Positions 1-4,655 of a DNA stretch of 9,113 nt are shown in pieces. The translations under genes and the position numbers were made by a program. Under the pieces are notes generated by a model, which did not search any database, was not told the DNA's origin, and saw nothing but the letters and a program-made list of their open reading frames with translations. The DNA lies in assembly GCA_030673085.1 (NCBI GenBank), contig DAOVFE010000048.1:1-9113 (forward strand). Direction: 5' to 3'. Each line of letters starts with the position of its first letter. Position 1 is the stretch's first letter. The stretch is from Anaerolineales bacterium (GTDB lineage Bacteria > Chloroflexota > Anaerolineae > Anaerolineales > E44-bin32).

Positions 1-2
1 AG

Positions 3-98
3 CAAGTTGTCGGGTTCATATCCTTTATCTGGCTGACTAAACGCTATCCTTTACCTTACAGAGAGCTTACAAATTATAATAATTTCCGTTATAGATAA
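3..98 (+). CDS. possible C-terminal tail of an unknown protein (partial, left edge)
   Basis: This frame is open from the window edge to TAA at 96-98, while the other two forward frames stop within the first 40 bases. The 31 visible residues start with a hydrophobic run (VVGFISFIWL) followed by a basic, tyrosine-rich tail, which would suit the end of a membrane protein. The stretch is too short to identify a family, and an open run of this length can occur by chance. No function is proposed. Confidence 0.2.
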   Translation, partial: QVVGFISFIWLTKRYPLPYRELTNYNNFRYR

Positions 99-107
99 GA
101 GTACCTA

Positions 108-136
108 TTGAATCCTTTCTCGGGAACATCTATACT
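108..136 (+). promoter_or_regulatory. sigma70-type promoter for the Flp pilin gene
   Basis: TTGAAT at 108-113 and TATACT at 131-136 are separated by exactly 17 bases. Transcription would start near 143 and give a leader of about 36 bases before the pilin ATG at 179, with the ribosome site AGGAG at 169-173 inside it. A second TATAAT lies upstream at 75-80, but it has no good -35 partner. Confidence 0.6.
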
Positions 137-178
137 TGAAATAACGATAGACGATCATTTGCTCGTCTAGGAGCTCTT

Positions 179-322
179 ATGTTTTATTATTCAACCCGTG
201 GACAAGGTCTTGTTGAGTACGCCTTCATTATCTTACTGGTTGCAATAGCAGTGATCGCTTTTGTCACGTTCTTTGGTACTTCTGTCGGAAACCTATATAG
301 CACAATTGTGACAAGTTTCTAG
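179..322 (+). CDS. Flp/Fap-type (type IVb) pilin, 47 aa
   Basis: This is a very small pilin-like protein. It has a short positive leader (MFYYSTRG, residues 1-8), then QGLVEY (9-14) and an uninterrupted hydrophobic helix (about 15-32). It ends in a short polar tail. Cleavage by a type IV prepilin peptidase after Gly8 would place Glu13 at mature position +5 followed by Tyr, the hallmark of Flp pilins. The hydrophobic segment anchors the subunit in the membrane and packs the pilus core. AGGAG at 169-173 sits five bases before the ATG, and a consensus-like promoter lies just upstream. Length is slightly below the usual 50-60 residues. No Tad assembly genes (prepilin peptidase, CpaE, CpaF, TadB/C) occur in the window, so the subunit is an orphan here. 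It could alternatively be a single-helix membrane peptide, but the G-Q-G-L-V-E-Y signature argues strongly for a pilin. Confidence 0.85.
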   Translation: MFYYSTRGQGLVEYAFIILLVAIAVIAFVTFFGTSVGNLYSTIVTSF

Positions 323-767
323 TTATTGCATTCAGGCGATTATCATGAGAAAAGGCTAACATTCCCTGTAACTTTGGTTGCTTGCACTTGTTTAATGTCG
401 CTTGTTGAGGACTGAGCGCAGCAAAGCTCGACTGAATAGGGAATGAGTGTTACGGGTGTAAGTTTTCAAGGGAGTTACTTCCTTAGATAAGCCGTATAGG
501 AGCGCAATCAGAAGCCCCGTAAACTGTTATGGGGCTTTTACTTTTCTCAAGATGCATATAAATGCGGTGTCGCCGTTTCGCTTTAAGGGAAAAAGGAAGA
601 ATATCCCCCGGCGCGCATCGCGTGCTGTCAAGTGTTGCGGCGCCTCTTAACCAGTAATAGGTCTGGAACATAATAGGCCGGAGTATTGGAAAGAGAGATC
701 ATTTGCCAGGGAAGCTGCTGATAGGCAAGTTCTCTTAATGAAGCATCTCGCCGTAGGGTTGATATAG
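323..767. other. gene-free stretch; possible structured RNA between pilin gene and terminator
   Basis: I see no convincing gene here. The 323-545 part may be a structured 3' UTR or an independent small RNA. CATTCCC at 360-366 can pair with GGGAATG at 439-445, enclosing a smaller GAGC/GCTC hairpin (414-417 with 426-429). AAGG-AGT/ACT-CCTT at 469-485 is nearly self-complementary, and the run ends in the hairpin at 512-537. It matches none of the RNA families I know (6S, SRP, tmRNA, RNase P, common riboswitches). From 546 to 767 nothing is evident except the outer repeat block at 738-781. A 62-codon minus-strand frame at 483-671 has no family resemblance and was not accepted. Confidence 0.25.
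512..545 (+). terminator. intrinsic terminator downstream of the pilin gene
   Basis: AAGCCCC (512-518) pairs perfectly with GGGGCTT (531-537) across a 12-base loop, and the stem runs into a T-rich tail (TTACTTTTCT). It would end rightward transcription from the pilin promoter, 190 bases after the stop codon. In the leftward direction the tail is poorer in T, so rightward use is preferred. Confidence 0.65.
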
Positions 768-781
768 TCAGTTTTCAGGAT
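738..781. repeat. repeat block A of a pair flanking the DUF951 gene
   Basis: Three blocks occur in order: ATGAAGCAT (738-746), ATAGTCAGTTTT (764-775) and AGGAT (777-781). All three recur in the same order at 976-1011 with shorter spacers. This copy covers the last codons and stop codon of the DUF951 gene on the minus strand plus the sequence just after it. Confidence 0.6.
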
Positions 782-977
782 GGTGTTCTTCTTCGGAAGG
801 AAGTCTCGTTTTCAAACGGCGGGCAACTTCTCGCCGTGGCAGCAAGATATATCTTCCACACCCCAGACACTTCAAACCTATGTCGGCGCCCAGGCGAGTT
901 ACTATCCAATCGGTGCATCCACAGGGGTGTGGTTTACGCAGCCGTAAAATTTCACCTTTCTTCAGGTCAACCAACAT
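768..977 (-). CDS. DUF951 family protein (small zinc-ribbon-like), 69 aa
   Basis: This is a member of the DUF951 family of short bacterial proteins of unknown function. The family pattern is clear: KKGEILRLRKPHPCG near the start, then LGADIGLKCLGCGRYILLPR. Cys19, Cys21, Cys37 and Cys40 form a likely metal-binding knuckle, and the fold is expected to be a small beta barrel. The acidic/histidine tail (SEEEHHPEN) is extra to the core. The gene is transcribed leftward, divergently from the site-2 protease gene. An extended -10 box at 1010-1015 predicts a leader of about 26 bases, and AGGA eight bases before the ATG is the ribosome site. Repeat block B forms its leader and block A its 3' end. Family assignment is secure; the cellular role is unknown. 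Confidence 0.88.
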   Translation of the reverse strand: MLVDLKKGEILRLRKPHPCGCTDWIVTRLGADIGLKCLGCGRYILLPRREVARRLKTRLPSEEEHHPEN

Positions 978-1011
978 GAAGCATATCCTGATAGTCAGTT
1001 TTACAAAGGAT
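976..1011. repeat. repeat block B of a pair flanking the DUF951 gene
   Basis: ATGAAGCAT (976-984), ATAGTCAGTTTT (991-1002) and AGGAT (1007-1011) repeat the blocks of 738-781. The first spacer is 6 bases instead of 17 and the second 4 instead of 1. Read on the minus strand, the leader of the DUF951 gene therefore resembles the gene's own 3' end and downstream sequence. Confidence 0.6.
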
Positions 1012-1018
1012 TATATCA
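1010..1018 (-). promoter_or_regulatory. extended -10 promoter for the DUF951 gene
   Basis: Read leftward, TGATATAAT (1018 down to 1010) is a perfect TGnTATAAT extended -10 element. Transcription would begin near 1003. No good -35 exists. The -35 position is taken by GATTAT, which is the complement of the opposite promoter's -10. Confidence 0.6.
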
Positions 1019-1028
1019 TCTGGGCGAA

Positions 1029-1037
1029 TGGTATAAT
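1029..1037 (+). promoter_or_regulatory. extended -10 promoter for the protease-HD-TyrA-like operon
   Basis: TGGTATAAT at 1029-1037 is a perfect TGnTATAAT extended -10 element. Initiation about seven bases after the box falls at 1044-1047, on or next to the ATG at 1047, so the mRNA should be leaderless or nearly so. No Shine-Dalgarno sequence precedes this ATG, which fits. Confidence 0.65.
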
Positions 1038-1046
1038 CTGGCTAAT

Positions 1047-1688
1047 ATGTTTGGTCTTACGATCCCGTCGATTGTCAGCCGAGTTATTACGTTGGTTATC
1101 GCGTTTACGGTTCATGAATTTTCCCATGCATGGGTTGCAGACCGGCTTGGTGATGATATGCCGCGGTTGCAGGGGCGGCTGACATTAAACCCGCTTGCTC
1201 ATCTCGATCCAATTGGCTCACTGCTTTTAGTGCTTACCGGCTTTGGATGGGCAAAACCGGTGCAGGTAAATCCCTATGTGCTCCGTCGTCGGAATCCGGC
1301 AGGCATGATGCTGGTTTCCGTTGCCGGGCCGCTTTCCAATCTGCTTCTGGCCATAATAGCTGCTATTCCGTTTCAAATCATTCCTATGGAGATTATGGCT
1401 AGTGACAGCTCGTTGTTTCCATTGGTTATATATTTCTTGCAGCAATTCATTATCATTAATTTAATCTTGTTATTTTTCAATATTATTCCTATCGCACCGC
1501 TGGATGGCGAGAAGATTCTGGAGTACTTTTTGCCGCCAAGCGGCCAGGAAGTGCTTCATAGCATCGCCCCGTATGGGGGAATCATTTTAATGTTTCTTAT
1601 TTTCATTGGACCACGTATCGGATTACCTCTTCTGGATTGGCTGGTCTTATGGCCAGTTCAGAGGCTTTTCACATTTCTGATTTATTGA
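1047..1688 (+). CDS. site-2 protease family membrane metalloprotease (M50), 213 aa
   Basis: This is an intramembrane zinc metalloprotease of the short M50 type, without PDZ or CBS domains. HEFSH (residues 23-27) is the HExxH zinc motif inside the first membrane helix. The loop LNPLAHLDPIGSLL (47-60) is typical of the group. FNIIPIAPLDGEKI (144-157) supplies the third ligand, Asp153. Hydrophobic segments lie at about 8-28, 56-68, 87-112, 124-151 and 176-205, so the protein is integral to the inner membrane. Such enzymes cut membrane-bound substrates; the substrate is unknown. The start follows directly on the extended -10 box with no ribosome site, suggesting leaderless translation. The gene heads an operon, and its TGA overlaps the next ATG by one base. 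Length (about 210-220) is normal for this subgroup. Confidence 0.92.
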   Translation: MFGLTIPSIVSRVITLVIAFTVHEFSHAWVADRLGDDMPRLQGRLTLNPLAHLDPIGSLLLVLTGFGWAKPVQVNPYVLRRRNPAGMMLVSVAGPLSNLLLAIIAAIPFQIIPMEIMASDSSLFPLVIYFLQQFIIINLILLFFNIIPIAPLDGEKILEYFLPPSGQEVLHSIAPYGGIILMFLIFIGPRIGLPLLDWLVLWPVQRLFTFLIY

Positions 1689-2206
1689 TGACCGTTGCCT
1701 ACCGGATAGCCCAATTCATACGCAATCTGACGGCCAGGATTACTTTCGAGGATTTGGAAGAAGCCGACAGCTACATGCCCTCAGAAATGCATCCGCTTTT
1801 CCGTCGCATGAGCATATCGGAACAAGCTCATAGCCTTCGGGTAATGCGTGCTCTTATCTCAGAAGGCTGCACTGACTCAGATGTTCTGGCGGCCGGGCTG
1901 CTGCATGATGTTGGGAAAATCCGGCATCCATTAAACATATTCGAGCGGATAGTGGCGGTTTTAGTGCGCCGGGTTTTCCCAAAGATTACAGAACGAGAAT
2001 GGGACGAACCGGTAAAAGGGTGGCAGCGCCCCTTCTTTGTTGCGGATTGCCACCCGAAATGGGGTGCTGAACTCGTCGCCGATGCCGGCGGTTCTAAAAG
2101 GCTTGTTGAACTGATCCGAAGACATCAAGAAGCAGTACCGTCCTTGCCTAAAACGGAGCTTGAGCGCCAGCTTGCAGCTCTAAAGGCAGCGGATGAAAAA
2201 AATTGA
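1688..2206 (+). CDS. HD-domain phosphohydrolase-like protein, 172 aa
   Basis: This is a soluble HD-superfamily protein, probably a metal-dependent phosphohydrolase on a nucleotide or similar phosphate; the substrate is unknown. Likely metal ligands are His48 (QAHSL), the His73-Asp74 pair in GLLHDVGK, and the later histidines at 122 (CHPKWGAEL) and 146 (RRHQE). A C-terminal LKAADEKN supplies a possible last acidic ligand. The N-terminus (YRIAQFIRNLTARI) resembles that of HD proteins seen in Chloroflexota. I chose the ATG at 1688, which overlaps the protease stop as TGATG and implies translational coupling. An in-frame ATG at 1637 would add 17 residues inside the upstream gene and lacks a ribosome site. 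The next gene follows after 9 bases. Confidence 0.88.
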   Translation: MTVAYRIAQFIRNLTARITFEDLEEADSYMPSEMHPLFRRMSISEQAHSLRVMRALISEGCTDSDVLAAGLLHDVGKIRHPLNIFERIVAVLVRRVFPKITEREWDEPVKGWQRPFFVADCHPKWGAELVADAGGSKRLVELIRRHQEAVPSLPKTELERQLAALKAADEKN

Positions 2207-2215
2207 GGTGATCTT

Positions 2216-3211
2216 ATGACCGCGGAAGTACTCATAATAGGATTGAATGAAATTGGCGCCTCGATTGGCAGCGCTTTAAGCGAACGAGTGCAGGATATTG
2301 TAGTCGTTGGCTTCGATCAGAAACCTAGCTTGGCTCGGATAGCAAAAAAGGCGGGAGCAATCAACCGCCGGGCGGCGAATCCAGAAAAAGCTGCCCGTTC
2401 GGCTGACGTAATTTTCCTCTCTGTGCCTTCTAGCGAGGTTCAAAGCTATTTGGAGTTTGTCGGACCAGCTATGAAATCCGGCGCAGTCCTGTTAGATACA
2501 TCTTTCCTCAAATGTGCAGCGTTGAAATGGGTTGCCGAGCAATTTTCTGAAGATCGCTATTACATTGGCGCCATACCTGTCGTAAGTTCATCGTTTATGC
2601 ACGCCGAACAGTCCGAACCAGGCGTAGCCAATGCGGAATTGCTTCAAGGCGGGGTGCTTGCTTTGGTTATTCCTCCGGAAACCCCAGAAGATATTATCGA
2701 TCTTGCTGTGGGCATAGCGGAACTGCTGGGAACAGATCCGGTTTTTATCGATGCCGACGAGATCGATGGAATGATGGCGGCTGTGGAAGGCTTACCGGCA
2801 TTGCTGAGTCTTGCTTTAATGCATGCATCGGCAGGTTCACCAGGGTGGCATGAAATCCAGCTTGTAGCGGGACGGCCATTTGCTGCCATCACGCGCGTTG
2901 GAACGCTATTTGATCCCAAAGATCTCGGATTAGCTTTAGCCATAAACCGGGAGAACATGCTTAACCGGCTGGATTTAATGATGGAGGAACTGAAAAGTGT
3001 CCGACAATTGATCGAAAGCGAAGATCAAGAGGCGCTGATAGAGTTCTTCAAGGAATCGAATAAATATTACCAGCATTGGCTGAAAAAACATGGGCAAACG
3101 GATTGGACAGCTGGTGAAGAGGTCCGGCCTGAAGTCCCGCACCCCAGCATGTTTGAGCGGCTATTGGGGATAAATATGAGCCGTGGGCGTAAGGATCGGA
3201 TTAACCATTGA
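2216..3211 (+). CDS. TyrA-fold (prephenate dehydrogenase-like) protein lacking the usual catalytic histidines, 331 aa
   Basis: The layout is that of prephenate/arogenate dehydrogenases. A Rossmann domain opens with GLNEIGASIG (Gly9, Gly14, Gly18) and has Asp34 at the end of strand two, favouring NAD. DVIFLSVPSSEV (64-75) follows, and then a helical domain containing ITRVGTLFDP. The positions that make a TyrA active are altered. The GGHP motif with the catalytic His is GAIP (118-121, Ile120), and the SHLPH motif is EGLPA (191-195). DQGSVK is DTSFLK (94-99). It is therefore probably not a working prephenate dehydrogenase. It may be a dehydrogenase for another substrate or an NAD-binding regulator. 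A C-terminal extension (about 290-331) is basic at its end. GAGGTGAT at about 2204-2211 is a strong ribosome site. It is the third gene of the operon. Fold assignment is confident, function uncertain. Confidence 0.85.
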   Translation: MTAEVLIIGLNEIGASIGSALSERVQDIVVVGFDQKPSLARIAKKAGAINRRAANPEKAARSADVIFLSVPSSEVQSYLEFVGPAMKSGAVLLDTSFLKCAALKWVAEQFSEDRYYIGAIPVVSSSFMHAEQSEPGVANAELLQGGVLALVIPPETPEDIIDLAVGIAELLGTDPVFIDADEIDGMMAAVEGLPALLSLALMHASAGSPGWHEIQLVAGRPFAAITRVGTLFDPKDLGLALAINRENMLNRLDLMMEELKSVRQLIESEDQEALIEFFKESNKYYQHWLKKHGQTDWTAGEEVRPEVPHPSMFERLLGINMSRGRKDRINH

Positions 3212-3257
3212 GTGAAAATTAATAAAAAGGATTCGGTTTGACGCCGCCAGGATCGAA

Positions 3258-3272
3258 TTTAGATCATCTAAA
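3258..3272. promoter_or_regulatory. operator-like palindrome (7-1-7)
   Basis: TTTAGAT and ATCTAAA are perfect reverse complements around a single central base. A one-base loop cannot form an RNA hairpin, so a dimeric DNA-binding protein site is the simplest reading. TTGACG, a -35-like hexamer, ends 14 bases before it at 3243. The palindrome would overlap a weak -10 position (TAGATC, 3260-3265). Confidence 0.35.
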
Positions 3273-3321
3273 CCACCGACAGTTTCTTTAGAAGGGACAT
3301 AAATAAACAGCTAGGAAATGG

Positions 3322-3444
3322 ATGCAAGCTATCCAAAATGAAAAGCCTGGCCGTAAAATACGAGCCATAAGCCCGGCTCCAAGTTCATATCTGCCAGCTC
3401 ATGGGAAGAAGCCAGAATACTGCACAGCATGCAGCGAAGTCTAG
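3322..3444 (+). CDS. candidate small ORF, 40 aa, unknown
   Basis: ATG at 3322 is preceded by AGGA (3313-3316) with five bases of spacing, and the frame runs to TAG at 3442-3444. The peptide is basic and proline-rich and ends with CTACSEV, a single CxxC pair. I do not recognise it. It is listed only because it has a plausible ribosome site, a -35-like TTGACG and a palindrome upstream. No homologue or conserved domain is claimed, and it may well be non-coding. Confidence 0.18.
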   Translation: MQAIQNEKPGRKIRAISPAPSSYLPAHGKKPEYCTACSEV

Positions 3445-3540
3445 CGGCTTCTCGAATGCAGCCTGGCAACTTCTCGAACAAAGCCCGTAAAACCCGTGAA
3501 GCCCGCGCAGCTAGAATCTCATAGCAAGCGACAGTATTCA

Positions 3541-3687
3541 TCGCGCATTGTGTAGAGTTTCTTCGCTTATAAACCCTCCCGTCGGCAATTGAAGAAGTGG
3601 CTGTCTGAAAAGTAGAAAATCGCGATTCTCATCCACACTAATGAGCCAGATTCTGTTAATAACAAGAATAAACTCTCCACTTCGCGA
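3541..3687. repeat. imperfect inverted repeat pair, arms 3541-3564 and 3666-3687
   Basis: The left arm reads TCGCG...GTGTAGAGTTTCTTC. The right arm, reverse-complemented, reads TCGCG...GTGGAGAGTTTATTC. Thirteen of the last fifteen bases and the outer TCGCG agree, with a gap between the blocks. The pair spans 147 bases and is interleaved with the pair at 3591-3752, not nested inside it. Confidence 0.45.
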
Positions 3688-3752
3688 CAAATTTACTCAG
3701 TGCAATTGGACCATCTCCCCACCGACCTGCCTTTTGGGACAGCCACTTCTTC
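3591..3752. mobile_element. MITE-like element with 15-bp perfect terminal inverted repeats, 162 bp
   Basis: GAAGAAGTGGCTGTC (3591-3605) is exactly reverse-complemented at 3738-3752. Allowing two mismatches, the arms extend inward through AAAAG, giving 20 matches in 22. The core GTGGCTGTC..AAAAG resembles the terminal repeats of several DDE-transposase insertion sequences (for example, IS1182-type ends). The interior has no transposase frame, so this would be a non-autonomous element. I could not find a target-site duplication beyond the arms. A structured non-mobile sequence remains possible. Confidence 0.5.
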
Positions 3753-3755
3753 TAA

Positions 3756-3843
3756 GGAAAAAGCCATAATGGGGGCGGTATCCCCCAAACCCCCACTTTC
3801 CACTCATCCCCACAGCAAACTGTTGGGTTTCCTGGCTTTTTCC
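3756..3843. repeat. inverted repeat enclosing C-run/G-run hairpin
   Basis: GGAAAAAGCCA begins at 3756 and its exact complement TGGCTTTTTCC ends at 3843, an 11-base stem. Inside, GGGGG (3771-3775) can pair with CCCCC (3782-3786) across six bases. Further C-runs lie at 3790-3794 and 3808-3811. On the minus strand these are three G-runs of four to five, one short of a standard quadruplex pattern. It directly follows the MITE-like element. Confidence 0.4.
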
Positions 3844-3845
3844 CA

Positions 3846-3865
3846 TGATTTCTCTTTTTCAACAC
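3846..3865. repeat. 20-base repeat, copy 1
   Basis: This sequence, running from TGATTTCTCT to TTTTCAACAC, occurs identically at 7534-7553. In both copies a CTC follows after one variable base. Read on the other strand (GTGTTGAAAAAGAG...) it looks like an insertion-sequence terminal repeat, but no opposing arm or transposase was found. Confidence 0.55.
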
Positions 3866-3874
3866 TCTCAGAAC

Positions 3875-3903
3875 TTGGTTTGACTTTAGCCAGGGCGTAT
3901 AAT
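3875..3903 (+). promoter_or_regulatory. sigma70-type promoter for the NUDIX gene
   Basis: TTGGTT (3875-3880) and a perfect TATAAT (3898-3903) are 17 bases apart. Transcription would start near 3910, leaving a leader of about 100 bases before the ATG at 4012. The promoter lies only nine bases beyond the 20-base repeat, so the repeat may have brought in or replaced upstream sequence. Confidence 0.6.
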
Positions 3904-4011
3904 TAATCTGGGTCTTTAATAGTTCATTCTAAATTGCGTATACCGGCTAGTAGGCAGTATGATTTAATGCCATTAAACGTAAACGACTTCGATATTGGAG
4001 GATTTTTACAA

Positions 4012-4506
4012 ATGAAGGCAGAATTTATAGAAGTTGTCTTTATCAATGGTGAAGAGATTTTGGGCTCTCATAAGCGCGTCGATCTTCCTTTTCGAAGAGT
4101 AAGCGCTCGGGCGTTAATAATTAGGAAGAACGATGGAGCTATCCTTGGCACACTTCATCGTGAAGGTGGAAGATTTGCTTTGCCGGGCGGATCGATTGAG
4201 GATGGGGAAAGCTCTATTGATGCTATAGAGCGCGAATTGAAAGAAGAAAATATTACATTAGTTGGTAGTGATAATGAATGGCCAAATCGAATAGCCGTAG
4301 ACTATTTCGATGGATATAAGGAGCTATCGATATGGAATGTTTTCCTTGTCGATGAGGCTGATGTTGAGCAATGTGATGAAAACATAGAAACTAAGTGGAT
4401 CAAACAAGATGAGGATGTTTGGTATCCGTTCATGCATGAGAGAATCATCTTGATAATAAAAAGGCTCGTTCCTAAAACTGCCAGGATTGGAATCGAGCTT
4501 CGTTGA
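4012..4506 (+). CDS. NUDIX hydrolase, 164 aa
   Basis: This is a NUDIX-superfamily pyrophosphohydrolase acting on a nucleoside diphosphate linked to some moiety; the exact substrate cannot be told from sequence. The Nudix box runs from Gly60 to about residue 82: GSIEDGE, then RELKEEN (74-80), with the catalytic REUxEE glutamates present. The Gly normally following EE is Asn80. LPGG (57-60) and the strands before it fit the fold. The ATG at 4012 is chosen because GGAGGA (3997-4002) precedes it; an upstream in-frame TTG at 3934 would add 26 residues and has no ribosome site. Sampled lines give about 41% GC against about 58% in the neighbouring kbl, suggesting recent acquisition or different selection. 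It is transcribed alone from the promoter at 3875-3903. Confidence 0.88.
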   Translation: MKAEFIEVVFINGEEILGSHKRVDLPFRRVSARALIIRKNDGAILGTLHREGGRFALPGGSIEDGESSIDAIERELKEENITLVGSDNEWPNRIAVDYFDGYKELSIWNVFLVDEADVEQCDENIETKWIKQDEDVWYPFMHERIILIIKRLVPKTARIGIELR

Positions 4507-4563
4507 ACTCTGATACTCGAAATTTTTTCTTAATGCTGGGCTAAAATATTAGATACATCAGGC

Positions 4564-4591
4564 GTTGGGCTAATCCGGAATGTAAAATTTG
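4564..4591. repeat. two-block repeat upstream of kbl
   Basis: GTTGGGCT (4564-4571), eight variable bases, then ATGTAAAATTTG (4580-4591). The same two blocks recur with five bases between them at 5947-5971, after kbl. A shared CGAAATT lies upstream of both copies (4518-4524 and 5917-5923). It may be duplicated upstream sequence or a shared regulatory motif. The hexamer spacing does not fit a standard sigma70 promoter. Confidence 0.5.
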
Positions 4592-4655
4592 TATGCCTGT
4601 ATCAGTCACCCTAATGACCGCCACATACTTTCAGATTCAATAGACGAGGAGAGCA

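Larger units (their letters stand above)
3212..4011. other. 800-base gap without a convincing gene; repeat-rich
   Basis: The gap separates the TyrA-like gene from the NUDIX gene. From left to right it holds a 7-1-7 palindrome (3258-3272), a weak candidate small ORF (3322-3444), a CTTCTCGAA direct repeat (3448-3456 and 3470-3478), two interleaved inverted-repeat pairs (3541-3752), a hairpin with C-runs (3756-3843), a 20-base repeat shared with 7534-7553, and the NUDIX promoter (3875-3903). Longer frames on either strand (minus 3329-3541, plus 3700-3906) show no family signal. The pattern suggests decayed mobile elements more than lost genes. Confidence 0.5.

Noticed and set aside
11..22. GGGTTCATATCC resembling a tRNA T-arm
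   Set aside because: No matching T-stem or acceptor stem can be formed around it, and no anticodon arm is visible.
340..540. Known riboswitch or 6S/SRP/tmRNA/RNase P RNA
   Set aside because: I looked for the core motifs of these families and found none. Only generic stem potential remains.
483..671. 62-codon minus-strand frame downstream of the DUF951 gene
   Set aside because: It has no recognisable family or ribosome site and overlaps the pilin terminator hairpin. Its composition is not protein-like.
3329..3541. 70-codon minus-strand frame rich in Ala, Arg and Leu
   Set aside because: It has no family signal or clear ribosome site, and its right end runs into the inverted-repeat arm at 3541.
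3782..3811. G-quadruplex on the minus strand
   Set aside because: Only three G-runs of four or more are present; the fourth would need a two-G run, and a competing GGGGG/CCCCC hairpin exists.
3700..3906. 68-codon plus-strand frame
   Set aside because: It spans repeat arms, C-runs and the NUDIX promoter. The translation is low-complexity and unlike any protein family I know.
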